51,179 nucleotides of DNA from JASFYU01 sp045046905 (GTDB lineage Bacteria > Bacteroidota > Bacteroidia > Flavobacteriales > Flavobacteriaceae). The translations under genes were made by a program, and so were the position numbers. Below the pieces are notes generated by a model. The model searched no databases. It was not told the origin of the DNA and saw only the letters and a list, made by a program, of their open reading frames with translations. Shown here in pieces: positions 1 to 7,462 of this stretch. The stretch covers positions 1 to 51,179 of the forward strand of contig JASFYU010000131.1 in the NCBI GenBank assembly GCA_045046905.1. The letters run 5' to 3'. Numbering within the stretch: position 1 is the stretch's first letter; each line of letters starts with the position of its first letter.

Positions 1-18
1 ATCCGCCAATTGGCGGAT
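1..18. terminator. Perfect 18-bp palindrome, possible rplY terminator
   Basis: The first 18 bases are a perfect inverted repeat (ATCCGCC-AATT-GGCGGAT) that can fold into a 7-bp stem with a 4-base loop. It lies 28 bases past the rplY stop on the minus strand, where a terminator would be expected. The T-run that would settle this would lie outside the window, so the call is tentative. Confidence 0.4.
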
Positions 19-46
19 GCTTTCAATCAAAAATAGTATTGATAAT

Positions 47-688
47 CTATTCTTTATTCTCTCCGCCATCTTGGGCAGTTGCCTCGGCATCTTCAGCAGC
101 TCCTTCTTCTCCTTCAGTTTCTTCTTCCTCCTCAACAACGGCTGCACGAGCGGTTTTAACCTGTACTACTACAGTACTGTCAGGATGCAAGATTGAAAAA
201 TCATCGTTTAAAAGACTCTCGACTGAGATATTGTCACCAATCTTTAATTCGGAAAGGTCCACATCAAAGAAATCGGGTAAGTTGTCAGGCAATGCCTTGA
301 TTGATAATTTTCTTTTTCTGAACAATAATCGACCACCATTTTTTACTCCCGGTGAACTGCCTTGTAGTCTTACCGGAATATTCATGGTAAGCTCTTTGTC
401 AGCGAATAATTGGTAAAAATCGACATGTAAAATTTTATCCGTCACCGGATGAAATTGGATATCCTGCATAATAGCGTCCACTTTGCTGCCATTTTCAAGT
501 TCAACCACTACGGTATGTGCGGCAGCGGTATACACTAAATCTCTAAAACTTAATTCAGGTGCTGAAAAGTGTAATGGTTTTTCCCCTCCGTATACCACGC
601 AAGGAACCTTTCCAGCATTACGTAGGGCCTTTGTTGCCTTTTTGCCTACGCTTTCTCTTTCTGATCCTTTAATTGTAATTGACTTCAT
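47..688 (-). CDS. rplY: 50S ribosomal protein L25/general stress protein Ctc
   Basis: This is the 5S rRNA-binding protein of the large ribosomal subunit, in its long two-domain (L25/TL5/CTC) form. At 213 residues it has the N-terminal L25 domain (opening MKSITIKGSERESVGKKATK, then KVPCVVYGG) and the C-terminal beta domain with FHPVTDKILHVDFYQL and IPVRLQGSSPGVKNGG. It ends in a very acidic tail rich in Glu and Ala, usual for flavobacterial L25. It lies 52 bases after prs on the same strand and is probably cotranscribed with it, a common bacterial pairing. No damage is seen. Confidence 0.97.
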   Translation of the reverse strand: MKSITIKGSERESVGKKATKALRNAGKVPCVVYGGEKPLHFSAPELSFRDLVYTAAAHTVVVELENGSKVDAIMQDIQFHPVTDKILHVDFYQLFADKELTMNIPVRLQGSSPGVKNGGRLLFRKRKLSIKALPDNLPDFFDVDLSELKIGDNISVESLLNDDFSILHPDSTVVVQVKTARAAVVEEEEETEGEEGAAEDAEATAQDGGENKE

Positions 689-740
689 TATATAGTTTAA
701 AAATTAATAATCGTATAACTGAATACTTAGTATTGTTTGA

Positions 741-1682
741 CTACATCAAAAATTTAGAGGCTATTGATGTGTTGTGGTGTACCCTGTTCATGACATCGGC
801 GAACAAGGGAGCACAACTTAAGACTTTTACTTTGCCACTATCTTTTTTGGATGGTATTGAATCTGTTATGATTAATTCTAACAATTGTGATTTTTCTATT
901 TTCTCGTAAGCATTACCAGATAATAAGCCGTGAGTGGTGATTGCCCTTACGCTTAGTGCTCCCCTTTCCATCATCAAATCGGCCGCTTTGGTGAGTGTGC
1001 CAGCCGTATCAACCATGTCATCGACCAATACCACATTTTTACCTTGTACGTCGCCAATGAGTTCCATATGTGAGATTATATTGGCTTTTGCGCGTTGCTT
1101 ATAACAGATGACCACATCAGATTTTAACGCTTTTGAATAGGCATAGGCTCTTTTTGAACCGCCCATATCAGGAGAGGCAATGGTCAAATTGTCGAGATTC
1201 AAGCTTTTTAAGTAGGGTAAAAATAATGTGGACGCAAATAAGTGATCCACAGGTTTTTCGAAAAAGCCCTGTATCTGATCAGCGTGCAGATCCATGGTTA
1301 TAATTCGTGTTGCTCCTGCGACTTCTAACATTTTCGCGACCAATTTCGCGGCTATAGGCACTCTAGGTTTATCTTTTCTATCTTGTCGAGCCCACCCAAA
1401 ATAAGGCATTACTGCTGTGATATGGCGGGCAGAAGCGCGTTTGGCGGCGTCGAGCATCAGTAACATTTCCATTAGGTTTTCTGAACTGGGGTTAGTCGAA
1501 CCTATAATAAAAATACGTGTACCCCGAACCGATTCCTCAAATGAGGGTTGAAACTCCCCGTCACTATATCTAGAGAAGATGACCTTACCCAAATGTGTGC
1601 CATATTCCTTGGCGATTTTTTCAGCCAAAACGCTACTCTGTGTACAAGTAAAAATTTTTGGTTCTGGTACGGTATAAGTCAT
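741..1682 (-). CDS. prs: Ribose-phosphate pyrophosphokinase (PRPP synthetase)
   Basis: This cytosolic enzyme makes PRPP from ribose 5-phosphate and ATP for nucleotide, His and Trp synthesis. Its 313 residues match the usual length. Visible motifs are FSRYSDGEFQPSFEESVRG near the N terminus, the catalytic flexible-loop region FGWARQDRKDKPRVPIAAK, and the PRPP-binding loop VVLVDDMVDTAGTLTKAA. It is the first gene of a two-gene unit with rplY. A TAAATTTG box, matching the Bacteroidetes -7 consensus TAnnTTTG, lies about 55 bases upstream of the start codon. Confidence 0.97.
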   Translation of the reverse strand: MTYTVPEPKIFTCTQSSVLAEKIAKEYGTHLGKVIFSRYSDGEFQPSFEESVRGTRIFIIGSTNPSSENLMEMLLMLDAAKRASARHITAVMPYFGWARQDRKDKPRVPIAAKLVAKMLEVAGATRIITMDLHADQIQGFFEKPVDHLFASTLFLPYLKSLNLDNLTIASPDMGGSKRAYAYSKALKSDVVICYKQRAKANIISHMELIGDVQGKNVVLVDDMVDTAGTLTKAADLMMERGALSVRAITTHGLLSGNAYEKIEKSQLLELIITDSIPSKKDSGKVKVLSCAPLFADVMNRVHHNTSIASKFLM

Positions 1683-1735
1683 ACTTAACGTATTGTTTTT
1701 TAGTTTATTGGGATTCCCTTTTTTAATGGGTGGTG

Positions 1736-1743
1736 CAAATTTA
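1736..1743 (-). promoter_or_regulatory. Bacteroidetes-type -7 promoter element upstream of prs
   Basis: On the minus strand this reads TAAATTTG, a full match to the TAnnTTTG consensus of Bacteroidetes housekeeping promoters. A TTTA at about -33 stands in for the usual TTTG. The surrounding DNA is very AT-rich. It would drive prs-rplY. Confidence 0.45.
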
Positions 1744-2005
1744 AAAATTTATTTGTGTTCTAAACGATAAATGTTTTTATTTTTTGTGTTCAAAAGAAAA
1801 ATATTTTTTAATTTTACAATTCTGTTTAAGCTTACTTAAGTGACGACTCCGATAACTTTCGCGAGGCAGAAGTGTTTTTCGATAGGTAGCTGCACTGGGT
1901 TTAAACGAGTGAGAATAGGATATAGTCTCGAAAAAGAGAGAAATATTTGAAATCTGGAGTTGGAAAAGAGCAACTTAGAAGATTTAGAAGTAAAAAATAA
2001 TTATT
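1744..2005. other. Intergenic region between prs and tRNA-Leu
   Basis: This AT-rich spacer lies between divergent transcription units. Its first half presumably holds the prs promoter upstream region and its second half the tRNA promoter. No gene or recognisable RNA structure was found in it. Confidence 0.5.
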
Positions 2006-2085
2006 GCTCGAGTGGCGGAACTGGTAGACGCGCTGGATTCAAAATCCAGTTCTTAGGAGTGCGGGTTCGATTCCCGCCTCGAGTA
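2006..2085 (+). tRNA. tRNA-Leu (anticodon CAA)
   Basis: The acceptor stem GCTCGAG pairs with CTCGAGT (one G-T pair). The anticodon stem CTGGA/TCCAG encloses the loop TTCAAAA, giving anticodon CAA at 2040-2042. The T arm is GCGGG-TTCGATT-CCCGC. A long variable arm makes it class II, as expected for Leu. The discriminator is A, and CCA is not encoded. Confidence 0.97.
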
Positions 2086-2093
2086 CTTAAAGG

Positions 2094-2127
2094 AAAAGCC
2101 GAGATTTATGTCTCGGCTTTTTTATTT
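2094..2127 (+). terminator. Intrinsic terminator after tRNA-Leu
   Basis: A strong hairpin with stem AAAAGCCGAGA/TCTCGGCTTTT and a 6-base loop is followed by a T-rich tract. It starts 8 bases after the tRNA and should end its transcript. Confidence 0.9.
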
Positions 2128-2384
2128 TAGATGTGTACAACAAATTGGTCTTTGCTGGATTAGTATTTAGTTTATCCTTTATTTGAACTTTATTGCTGTT
2201 CCCCAAAACAAAAGGCCACAAATTTAGGTAGTAGGGACAAACCGATTTAGGGCACATATCTTCAGAATTACATATTTAAGCCATACCAAACCCATAGTAA
2301 GAGACTATTTGACCGCTTAAGTCAACAATGGCTTCATGTTGGGGCGTATCGACCACACGAAGCCTTAGTTATTGGCTGTAGTTT

Positions 2385-3008
2385 TTACAGCGTTCTCTTG
2401 AAAAATCCCAATGCTAATTCCAATGTTTTATCGTGAATTTTCTTTCTCTCCACGGTCGGATTGTCCACAGTTATTGCAGGTGCTACTTCTTTTCCAAATT
2501 TTGTGGATTCGTTCAAGAATATATAATGTCCAACATTTTTATCAAAAAGATATATTTTGCTGGTTTTGATTAAACTATGGTACCTTTCGGCATTGTTTTT
2601 AACTGGTGCTACTAAATTCTCTTTTCCAGCTACAATAAAAATCGGTTCGGTAATTTTGTGCGTCTACTCCTTTGAATGGAAGCCAAATCTGATTGCAGGT
2701 GCCATCACGAAAAATGTTTTGATTCTGTCTTCTTTTACGAGATTTTTGTACTTGTTGTATGATGCAACTATAAGGCTGTCATTTTCAAAATCTATAATCT
2801 CATCAGTATCTGGAAATTCAGCAGGCATTGCCCTGTCCTCCGAGTTTTCATTTTCCCTTACAGTTCTGTCCACATAACCGCCTGCCAATGCGATATTAGT
2901 GTAACCAACTAAAAAAAACCTGCCCCACCAATTCTTGACGTATCTATTTTAGTCCCAATTTCATGTTTATTTGGTCGGTTTTACTTGCGAAATCCATAAT
3001 AAAATAGA
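2385..3008 (-). pseudogene. Degraded alpha/beta hydrolase (dienelactone-hydrolase-like)
   Basis: Reading the minus strand across three frames gives one coherent protein. It starts near MDFASKTDQINMKLGLK, continues with IDTSRIGGAGFF, then VGYTNIALAGGYVDRTVREN and AMPAEFPDTDEIIDFEN. After a frameshift near 2665 it gives ITEPIFIVAGKENLVAPVKN and NVGHYIFLNE, ending at 2385. The order matches an alpha/beta hydrolase: a nucleophile elbow (normally G-F-S-x-G-G), an acid strand (VAGKEN) and the catalytic-His region (GHY). The serine elbow is itself broken: it reads GFF, then a frameshift, then VG. At least three frame breaks show that the gene is dead. The N-terminal part is missing. Confidence 0.7.
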
Positions 3009-3363
3009 TGACCATATGAATTTATGAGATTTCATTAGAGTCCAAAAGCCATGCGATAAATACGTCAAGCTGGGAAATGTTCGGACAGAATTGTATAAGA
3101 ACAGACAAAAAAATACGATAGTATAAGGGCAAAAAAAAGACTATCGAATTCGTTGCAATCGATAGAATTCTCAAGAAAATTACAAATGGCTTTGCAAAAC
3201 GATGCCAACACCTGTAGTAAGCTCGATGTTTCTGCGGAAGTTGAAAACCTGCTGGGTTTTTCAACCACCTCGAAACCGCATATAAAAGCATAAACCGCAG
3301 AAAAAGCGTTTCATACCTTTATCTTGCCAGCGCTCAGAAACAAGGAAAAAGGGTGCCTCTTCT
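3009..3363. other. Intergenic stretch with no recognisable gene
   Basis: About 350 bases lie between the hydrolase relic and the small secreted-protein gene. Short open frames exist on both strands, but none shows a family motif. It may contain further decayed coding DNA that I cannot identify. Confidence 0.4.
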
Positions 3364-3546
3364 TTAATTTTTTAGCGTCAAGTACAGCGCAATGTCGAAT
3401 TGGGCTTCTAGCTCATAAGGTCTCTCATAGGTCTTTCGTTCATCAGTATCCTCAAAATAGTAGCCCTTATAACTCAGATAGTTGAAATTATAGGCTTGTA
3501 TCATTATAACTACCGTGCATACGACTAAAATCAGCGCCTTTTTCAT
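3364..3546 (-). CDS. Small putative secreted protein, 60 aa
   Basis: No family is recognised. The protein opens with MKKALILVVCTVVIMIQAY, a signal peptide or single membrane anchor. The remainder is rich in Tyr, Glu and Asp (GYYFEDTDERKTYERPYELE) and ends in DIALYLTLKN. It starts 21 bases after the stop of the upstream DUF1680 enzyme on the same strand, so it is probably cotranscribed. It may be a real small exported protein, or the 5' stump of a larger secreted enzyme whose remainder was lost; the unrecognisable DNA just downstream would fit that. Confidence 0.45.
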   Translation of the reverse strand: MKKALILVVCTVVIMIQAYNFNYLSYKGYYFEDTDERKTYERPYELEAQFDIALYLTLKN

Positions 3547-3567
3547 TTAAAGACTTTGGTTTATTTG

Positions 3568-5598
3568 CTAGTTATATTTCTTATAAACGTCAACTACCGG
3601 AAATTGCGAAATTCGTAATGTGGTGCAACCATATGGAATCAATTCTATTTGTTCCTCTTCTGTACCGAGTTCACGGTGGGGCCAAGGTGATTGCGGTAAT
3701 TTCCCCGTATTGCCATTATACTCTTTCCAATACGGAACGATTTTACCGGTCGTATAAATCGAAATCGGGGCATTTTCTACATTCCAAGGCATATCGACGA
3801 CCGATGTTTTTTCTTCTACCTTGAATGTCTTGCTTTCCAAGATTCTTTTTGGGATGCCGTAATTCCATGGAGATTTTGGATATACCTCATAGAAAGTATC
3901 TTCCCATTCATTAGTTTTCTTCTCTTGCCAGTCTTCCTCTATCTTTAGGGCGTACAGCAAAGGTCCGCGTTCTATTGCCACGGAGCCTTCGAACCATCTG
4001 GTTATCTTGATTTCCATCGGAAATTTTAAGATAACTATATCTTTTTTTTGCCAAGTCCTATCGACATTAATAATGTTTCCTAGCCGGACGAAATCTATTT
4101 CCTCTCCATTGATGGTTACCATGGGGTCAGAACACCATTCCGGTATGCGAAACTCAAATTCAAAATCGACCTTTTTAGCAGGATTGACCTTAAATGTAAT
4201 CTCATCCTTAAAGGGATAGTTGGTTTCCTCTTCAATTTGAACTTTCACCCCGTTTGCCACCTTTACGATTGCTGATGAAGGTGCATAAACCAGAGCGGCT
4301 ACGCCGTTGTTCGCCGTTGCGTAAAACAGGTTCTGTACGAATTTGGGCCAGCCCTGATGCATGTTCGAGACACAACAGGGGTAACCGGTCAAGGTTCCAA
4401 ACAGGGTGCTACTGCCTTCGTATTCGCAGTCGAAATTCCGGTATTCATGGGTTACCTTTATTTGGTTCGGCTGTTGAAAATATTGCTTTTTCATAAAGGA
4501 ATCGTCATGTTGTGTAGGCAGCACATTAAAAGCAATTTTCTCTAGATAGTCGGCATAATGAGTATCTCCGGTGATTGGAAGCATGCTCTCAAAGGAATAC
4601 ATAATTTCCACAACTGAACACAACTCCGAGCCCTGGGTAGGATCATTACCGTGCAGGGTCTCATCGCCCCCGTACATGCCATTGGCAAATCCGTGACCGG
4701 CCTTTAAAGATTCCAATCCCTTTAAAGGGGCTTTTAGGTGAAGTGAGTCTTGACTTTGCTGATAGTATATGACAGGTTCCTTTAGGCCTTGTGCTACATT
4801 GACAGTGTGCAGAGGGGCAAACGGATTGGCTTGCATCAACATGTTACCAGAAAATGTCCCCGTCCAATCATAGGTCTGTTCATGGATCAATTTTCCTAAT
4901 TCCAATAAATAGGGTTCTTTGGTAATGTTGTACAACCAAAAGACAATCTGAAGATTGTCGCCTCCACGCTTACTGGCCCAGTAGGTAAACTTGTTCAATG
5001 GCATTTCAGGTAATTTAAGAAGCTGGTATCTAAAATAATTGTCCATGAGTTCTAGAACACGCTTGTCCTCAGTAGCCAAATAATACTGTTGCAGCACTTT
5101 CAGCATGACCATTTTTGGCCACCAATCCTCGCTTATAGTTTGTTGGGTACCTTTTATTTTAGGAGAACCTTCTTTATAGGGAAAAGGGCCGAAATACCCA
5201 TTTTCTCGTTGGTTCTCTATACTCCAATTCACCCATTTCTCTACCTTCTTCTTCAAGTCCTTGTCATCAAGAAGATAGGCCAAGGGTGTGAGCCCATCGA
5301 CCCAATAGGGGCCACGTTCCCAGCTATCTCCGGTGCCCCCGAGCCAGCCATTGTTTGAACCGGCTACGACTTCATAAATCTCGTCAAGGTGTCCTGTGAG
5401 TCCGTCTCGTTGTGTTTCCAACATTTTTTGTAACCATCCCTTGGCTTTGATATCTCCCAGGGGCAATGCTGTGTAGGGTTGGGCGACCAAAGGCGCTTGG
5501 TTTGTGATGTAATGGTCATTTCTTGACGTTTGCGCATTTAAGACTAAGCCGTCAAAGGCTAAAAATAAAAGTGCTAGACTACAAATCGATTTTTTCAT
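3568..5598 (-). CDS. Secreted DUF1680 glycosidase (GH127-like), enzyme A
   Basis: This is a predicted exo-acting beta-L-arabinofuranosidase-superfamily enzyme (PF07944; GH127/GH146-like) with an (alpha/alpha)6 barrel and a C-terminal beta domain. The chosen start (ATG at 5598) gives a clean signal peptide, MKKSICSLALLFLAF...LNAQ. The longer open frame up to 5733 only overlaps the tail of the decayed gene upstream. From this start the likely zinc/catalytic set is present: E313 (GMYGGDE, acid/base candidate), E325 and C327 (GSELC), C408 and C409 (GYPCC). By analogy with HypBA1 of Bifidobacterium longum, the first Cys of the CC pair would be the nucleophile. Length is 676 residues, longer than classical GH127 enzymes. 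It is a paralogue of enzyme B at 7463-9598. The exact linkage cleaved is not knowable from sequence. Confidence 0.85.
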   Translation of the reverse strand: MKKSICSLALLFLAFDGLVLNAQTSRNDHYITNQAPLVAQPYTALPLGDIKAKGWLQKMLETQRDGLTGHLDEIYEVVAGSNNGWLGGTGDSWERGPYWVDGLTPLAYLLDDKDLKKKVEKWVNWSIENQRENGYFGPFPYKEGSPKIKGTQQTISEDWWPKMVMLKVLQQYYLATEDKRVLELMDNYFRYQLLKLPEMPLNKFTYWASKRGGDNLQIVFWLYNITKEPYLLELGKLIHEQTYDWTGTFSGNMLMQANPFAPLHTVNVAQGLKEPVIYYQQSQDSLHLKAPLKGLESLKAGHGFANGMYGGDETLHGNDPTQGSELCSVVEIMYSFESMLPITGDTHYADYLEKIAFNVLPTQHDDSFMKKQYFQQPNQIKVTHEYRNFDCEYEGSSTLFGTLTGYPCCVSNMHQGWPKFVQNLFYATANNGVAALVYAPSSAIVKVANGVKVQIEEETNYPFKDEITFKVNPAKKVDFEFEFRIPEWCSDPMVTINGEEIDFVRLGNIINVDRTWQKKDIVILKFPMEIKITRWFEGSVAIERGPLLYALKIEEDWQEKKTNEWEDTFYEVYPKSPWNYGIPKRILESKTFKVEEKTSVVDMPWNVENAPISIYTTGKIVPYWKEYNGNTGKLPQSPWPHRELGTEEEQIELIPYGCTTLRISQFPVVDVYKKYN

Positions 5599-5617
5599 TC
5601 TATGTCTCAATATATAA

Positions 5618-6524
5618 TTAGTGCATTTCCCATTCATAGGGTCCTGCCAGTTTGTCGACCAATTTGATTTCCAGTTTAAAGGCATCTGAAGCGACTTCCT
5701 TGAAGGAACGCTCACTTGCCCTTCTGTCCTCATTGATATGATATTTATTAGCCTTTACCGCTTTCCAAGTACCACCATCTTCTTAATATAGTTTCCATAA
5801 CTTCGGATACACAATGCCGCCATTTCTACTTTTCTCTCAATACACTGTGGCCTGTAAAAAGCTTGGGTTCGTCGAAATCCATTTGAATTCATTCCGCGAA
5901 TTCTTTTAAACGCCAAAACCTTCTTGTCCGCCTGCCACGATACCGCCAATGATGCATAATTTGGTGTCGACAATATCATGTCAGCGCTTTTCTATTGCCT
6001 CGCTATAGGCTTTGTCTTCTGTCAAAGCCACCATATTGGCCATGGTAGCGTACATATGGCTTACATTATAGAGTTTGTGCGAGTACTCTTTAATTTCGAC
6101 CCATTTCGATTTTTTGGAATCTGGGTGTTCTTTGGATACTCCCAAAATAGTCTTTACCGTAAAAAGATAGCCGTTATCTTTTCGTGCTTTTCTCACTAGG
6201 TCTATAAGGTCGTTCAGATACTTTTCAGGATTAAGATGTTGGTATAAAGAATACACCGCCCCCTCGATAACCTTGTGCACATCAAAATCGTAGTAACCAC
6301 ATCTAGTATTATACAGTGTCTTTTTCTAAACCGGCAACAACGCGGAAATTCTTAAGGTGACCACTTTCCTTGCTCCGTTGAAAGTGAATGGTTATCTCAC
6401 GATTGGTCTCCATAGGCTCTTTCCAAAAACTGTAGGTAATCTCAACCTTGGTGAAACACTCTAAGCTTATCAGATAGAACGAACTTTTTTGTTGCCCCAT
6501 CATCTTAATCGTGCTAAAAAGCAA
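5618..6524 (-). pseudogene. Broken GH127 enzyme with internal deletion
   Basis: Two ends of one GH127 gene remain. The N-terminal part reads FTKVEITYSFWKEPMETNRE, then VIEGAVYSLYQHLNPEKYLN and KLYNVSHMYATMANMVALTE, matching the start of the intact short GH127 at 32914. The C-terminal part, in other frames, reads GTWKAVKANKYHINEDRRAS and FKLEIKLVDKLAGPYEWEMH, a C-terminal domain pattern seen in longer GH127 proteins, and stops at 5618. The catalytic middle (E-x-C and CC motifs) is absent, and several frames are broken. The tail overlaps the 5' extension of enzyme A's open frame in another frame. Confidence 0.75.
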
Positions 6525-6876
6525 AAGGTCTACTATGGAATATCAAATATTCAACCTGAATGGATAGTCTTTTATAACCATAGATACATTTATAGATTAA
6601 CACGTTCAAATTGTGTAGCAACCCAAAATACAGAATTTAAATAGCATGGCTATAACCGACAAACTATTTGGATAATATAGTGCCTGAATAGAATAATATA
6701 TTTTAAGGAGTGGTTTTGAAAAAATGGAGGTTCTGCCACAATAGCGTCCTAAACGCTTAAAAAAGAGAAAGGGAATTTTGTTCCTCAAAGTTACCTTTGT
6801 GGTGCAACACAAAAAGCACTTTTCTCTGATGATAAATATAATTTTGTTTTTTCAAATAATCTCTAAATTAGATAGT
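6525..6876. other. Degraded spacer between GH127 and GH2 relics
   Basis: About 350 bases lie between two broken glycosidase genes. Nothing recognisable was found in six frames. It is presumably eroded coding DNA of the GH2 gene's missing remainder. Confidence 0.4.
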
Positions 6877-7459
6877 TCAAAATTCAAGAAATTCCAAAGT
6901 TCTGCTTCTTATACCAAATACCTCTTCGGTTTTCGGCCCATCGCTAGTAGGGTCCCAAACTATTACCATCAACTTCAGGTTTTCTGATACCAAAAAGGCG
7001 AGATATCAAATGAAGAAAGAGCATAACTGCCGAAATGTGGGCCTATTTTAATATCGTTCAGTCAGACATCGGCCCTCCAATCGACCACACCAAAAAGTAA
7101 TAAAATCGATTTTTCTTCTCAATAAGAAGGTATCATGAAGTTGGTTTCACGTCAAAGTTCCTTACTCCCCCCGACCTTTTTCATAACCCTGGATAGACTT
7201 GATTCTGCAGGAAAATCGACTAATAACTTGCCATCATGCTTTTGGAACATCATAACACTTAAGGCTATAGCCTCAAAGTCTGTTTAGATTTTCTCGCCTT
7301 CCCTTTACATTATGGGCGTTGGATATTCGGGTAAAGGCTTGTTGACGTCGATTTCGTTCGCCCATTGGCTCTTTATCTTATCTCAGGGTTTCTTATGGGT
7401 AGATGCCGATAAAAACGTCATCAGTAAGGTGTAAAATAGTATTCGTTTGTTTATTTTAT
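6877..7459 (-). pseudogene. Broken GH2 glycosidase (beta-galactosidase/glucuronidase-like), N-terminal part
   Basis: Right after the stop of enzyme B the minus strand reads NKRILFYTLLMTFLSAS, a signal peptide whose start codon is now ATA or lost. It continues with SQWANEIDVNKPLPEYPTPI, DGKLLVDFPAESSL, VMKKVGG, LLLFGVVDWRADV, LNDIKIGPHFGSYALSSFDI and finally VIVWDPTSDGP. This is the N-terminal sugar-binding domain of a GH2 enzyme (typical LHFGAVDWRADVWLND...GGYxPFSFDI...VWDPT). Several stops and frameshifts are present, and the immunoglobulin-like and catalytic barrel domains are missing. It was probably once the next gene of the operon after enzyme B. Confidence 0.75.
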
Positions 7460-7462
7460 CAC

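Noticed and set aside
2006..2130. tRNA-Leu as an integration site for a genomic island
   Set aside because: No integrase gene follows and I saw no second copy of the tRNA 3' end in the window, so there is no attachment-site evidence.
3022..3291. 89-codon hydrophobic minus-strand frame
   Set aside because: Its composition is that of AT-rich non-coding DNA read in a random frame, and overlapping frames are equally open; no motif seen.
6606..6987. Two short open frames, one on each strand
   Set aside because: No family similarity; the minus-strand DNA from 6877 reads as the GH2 relic in another frame.
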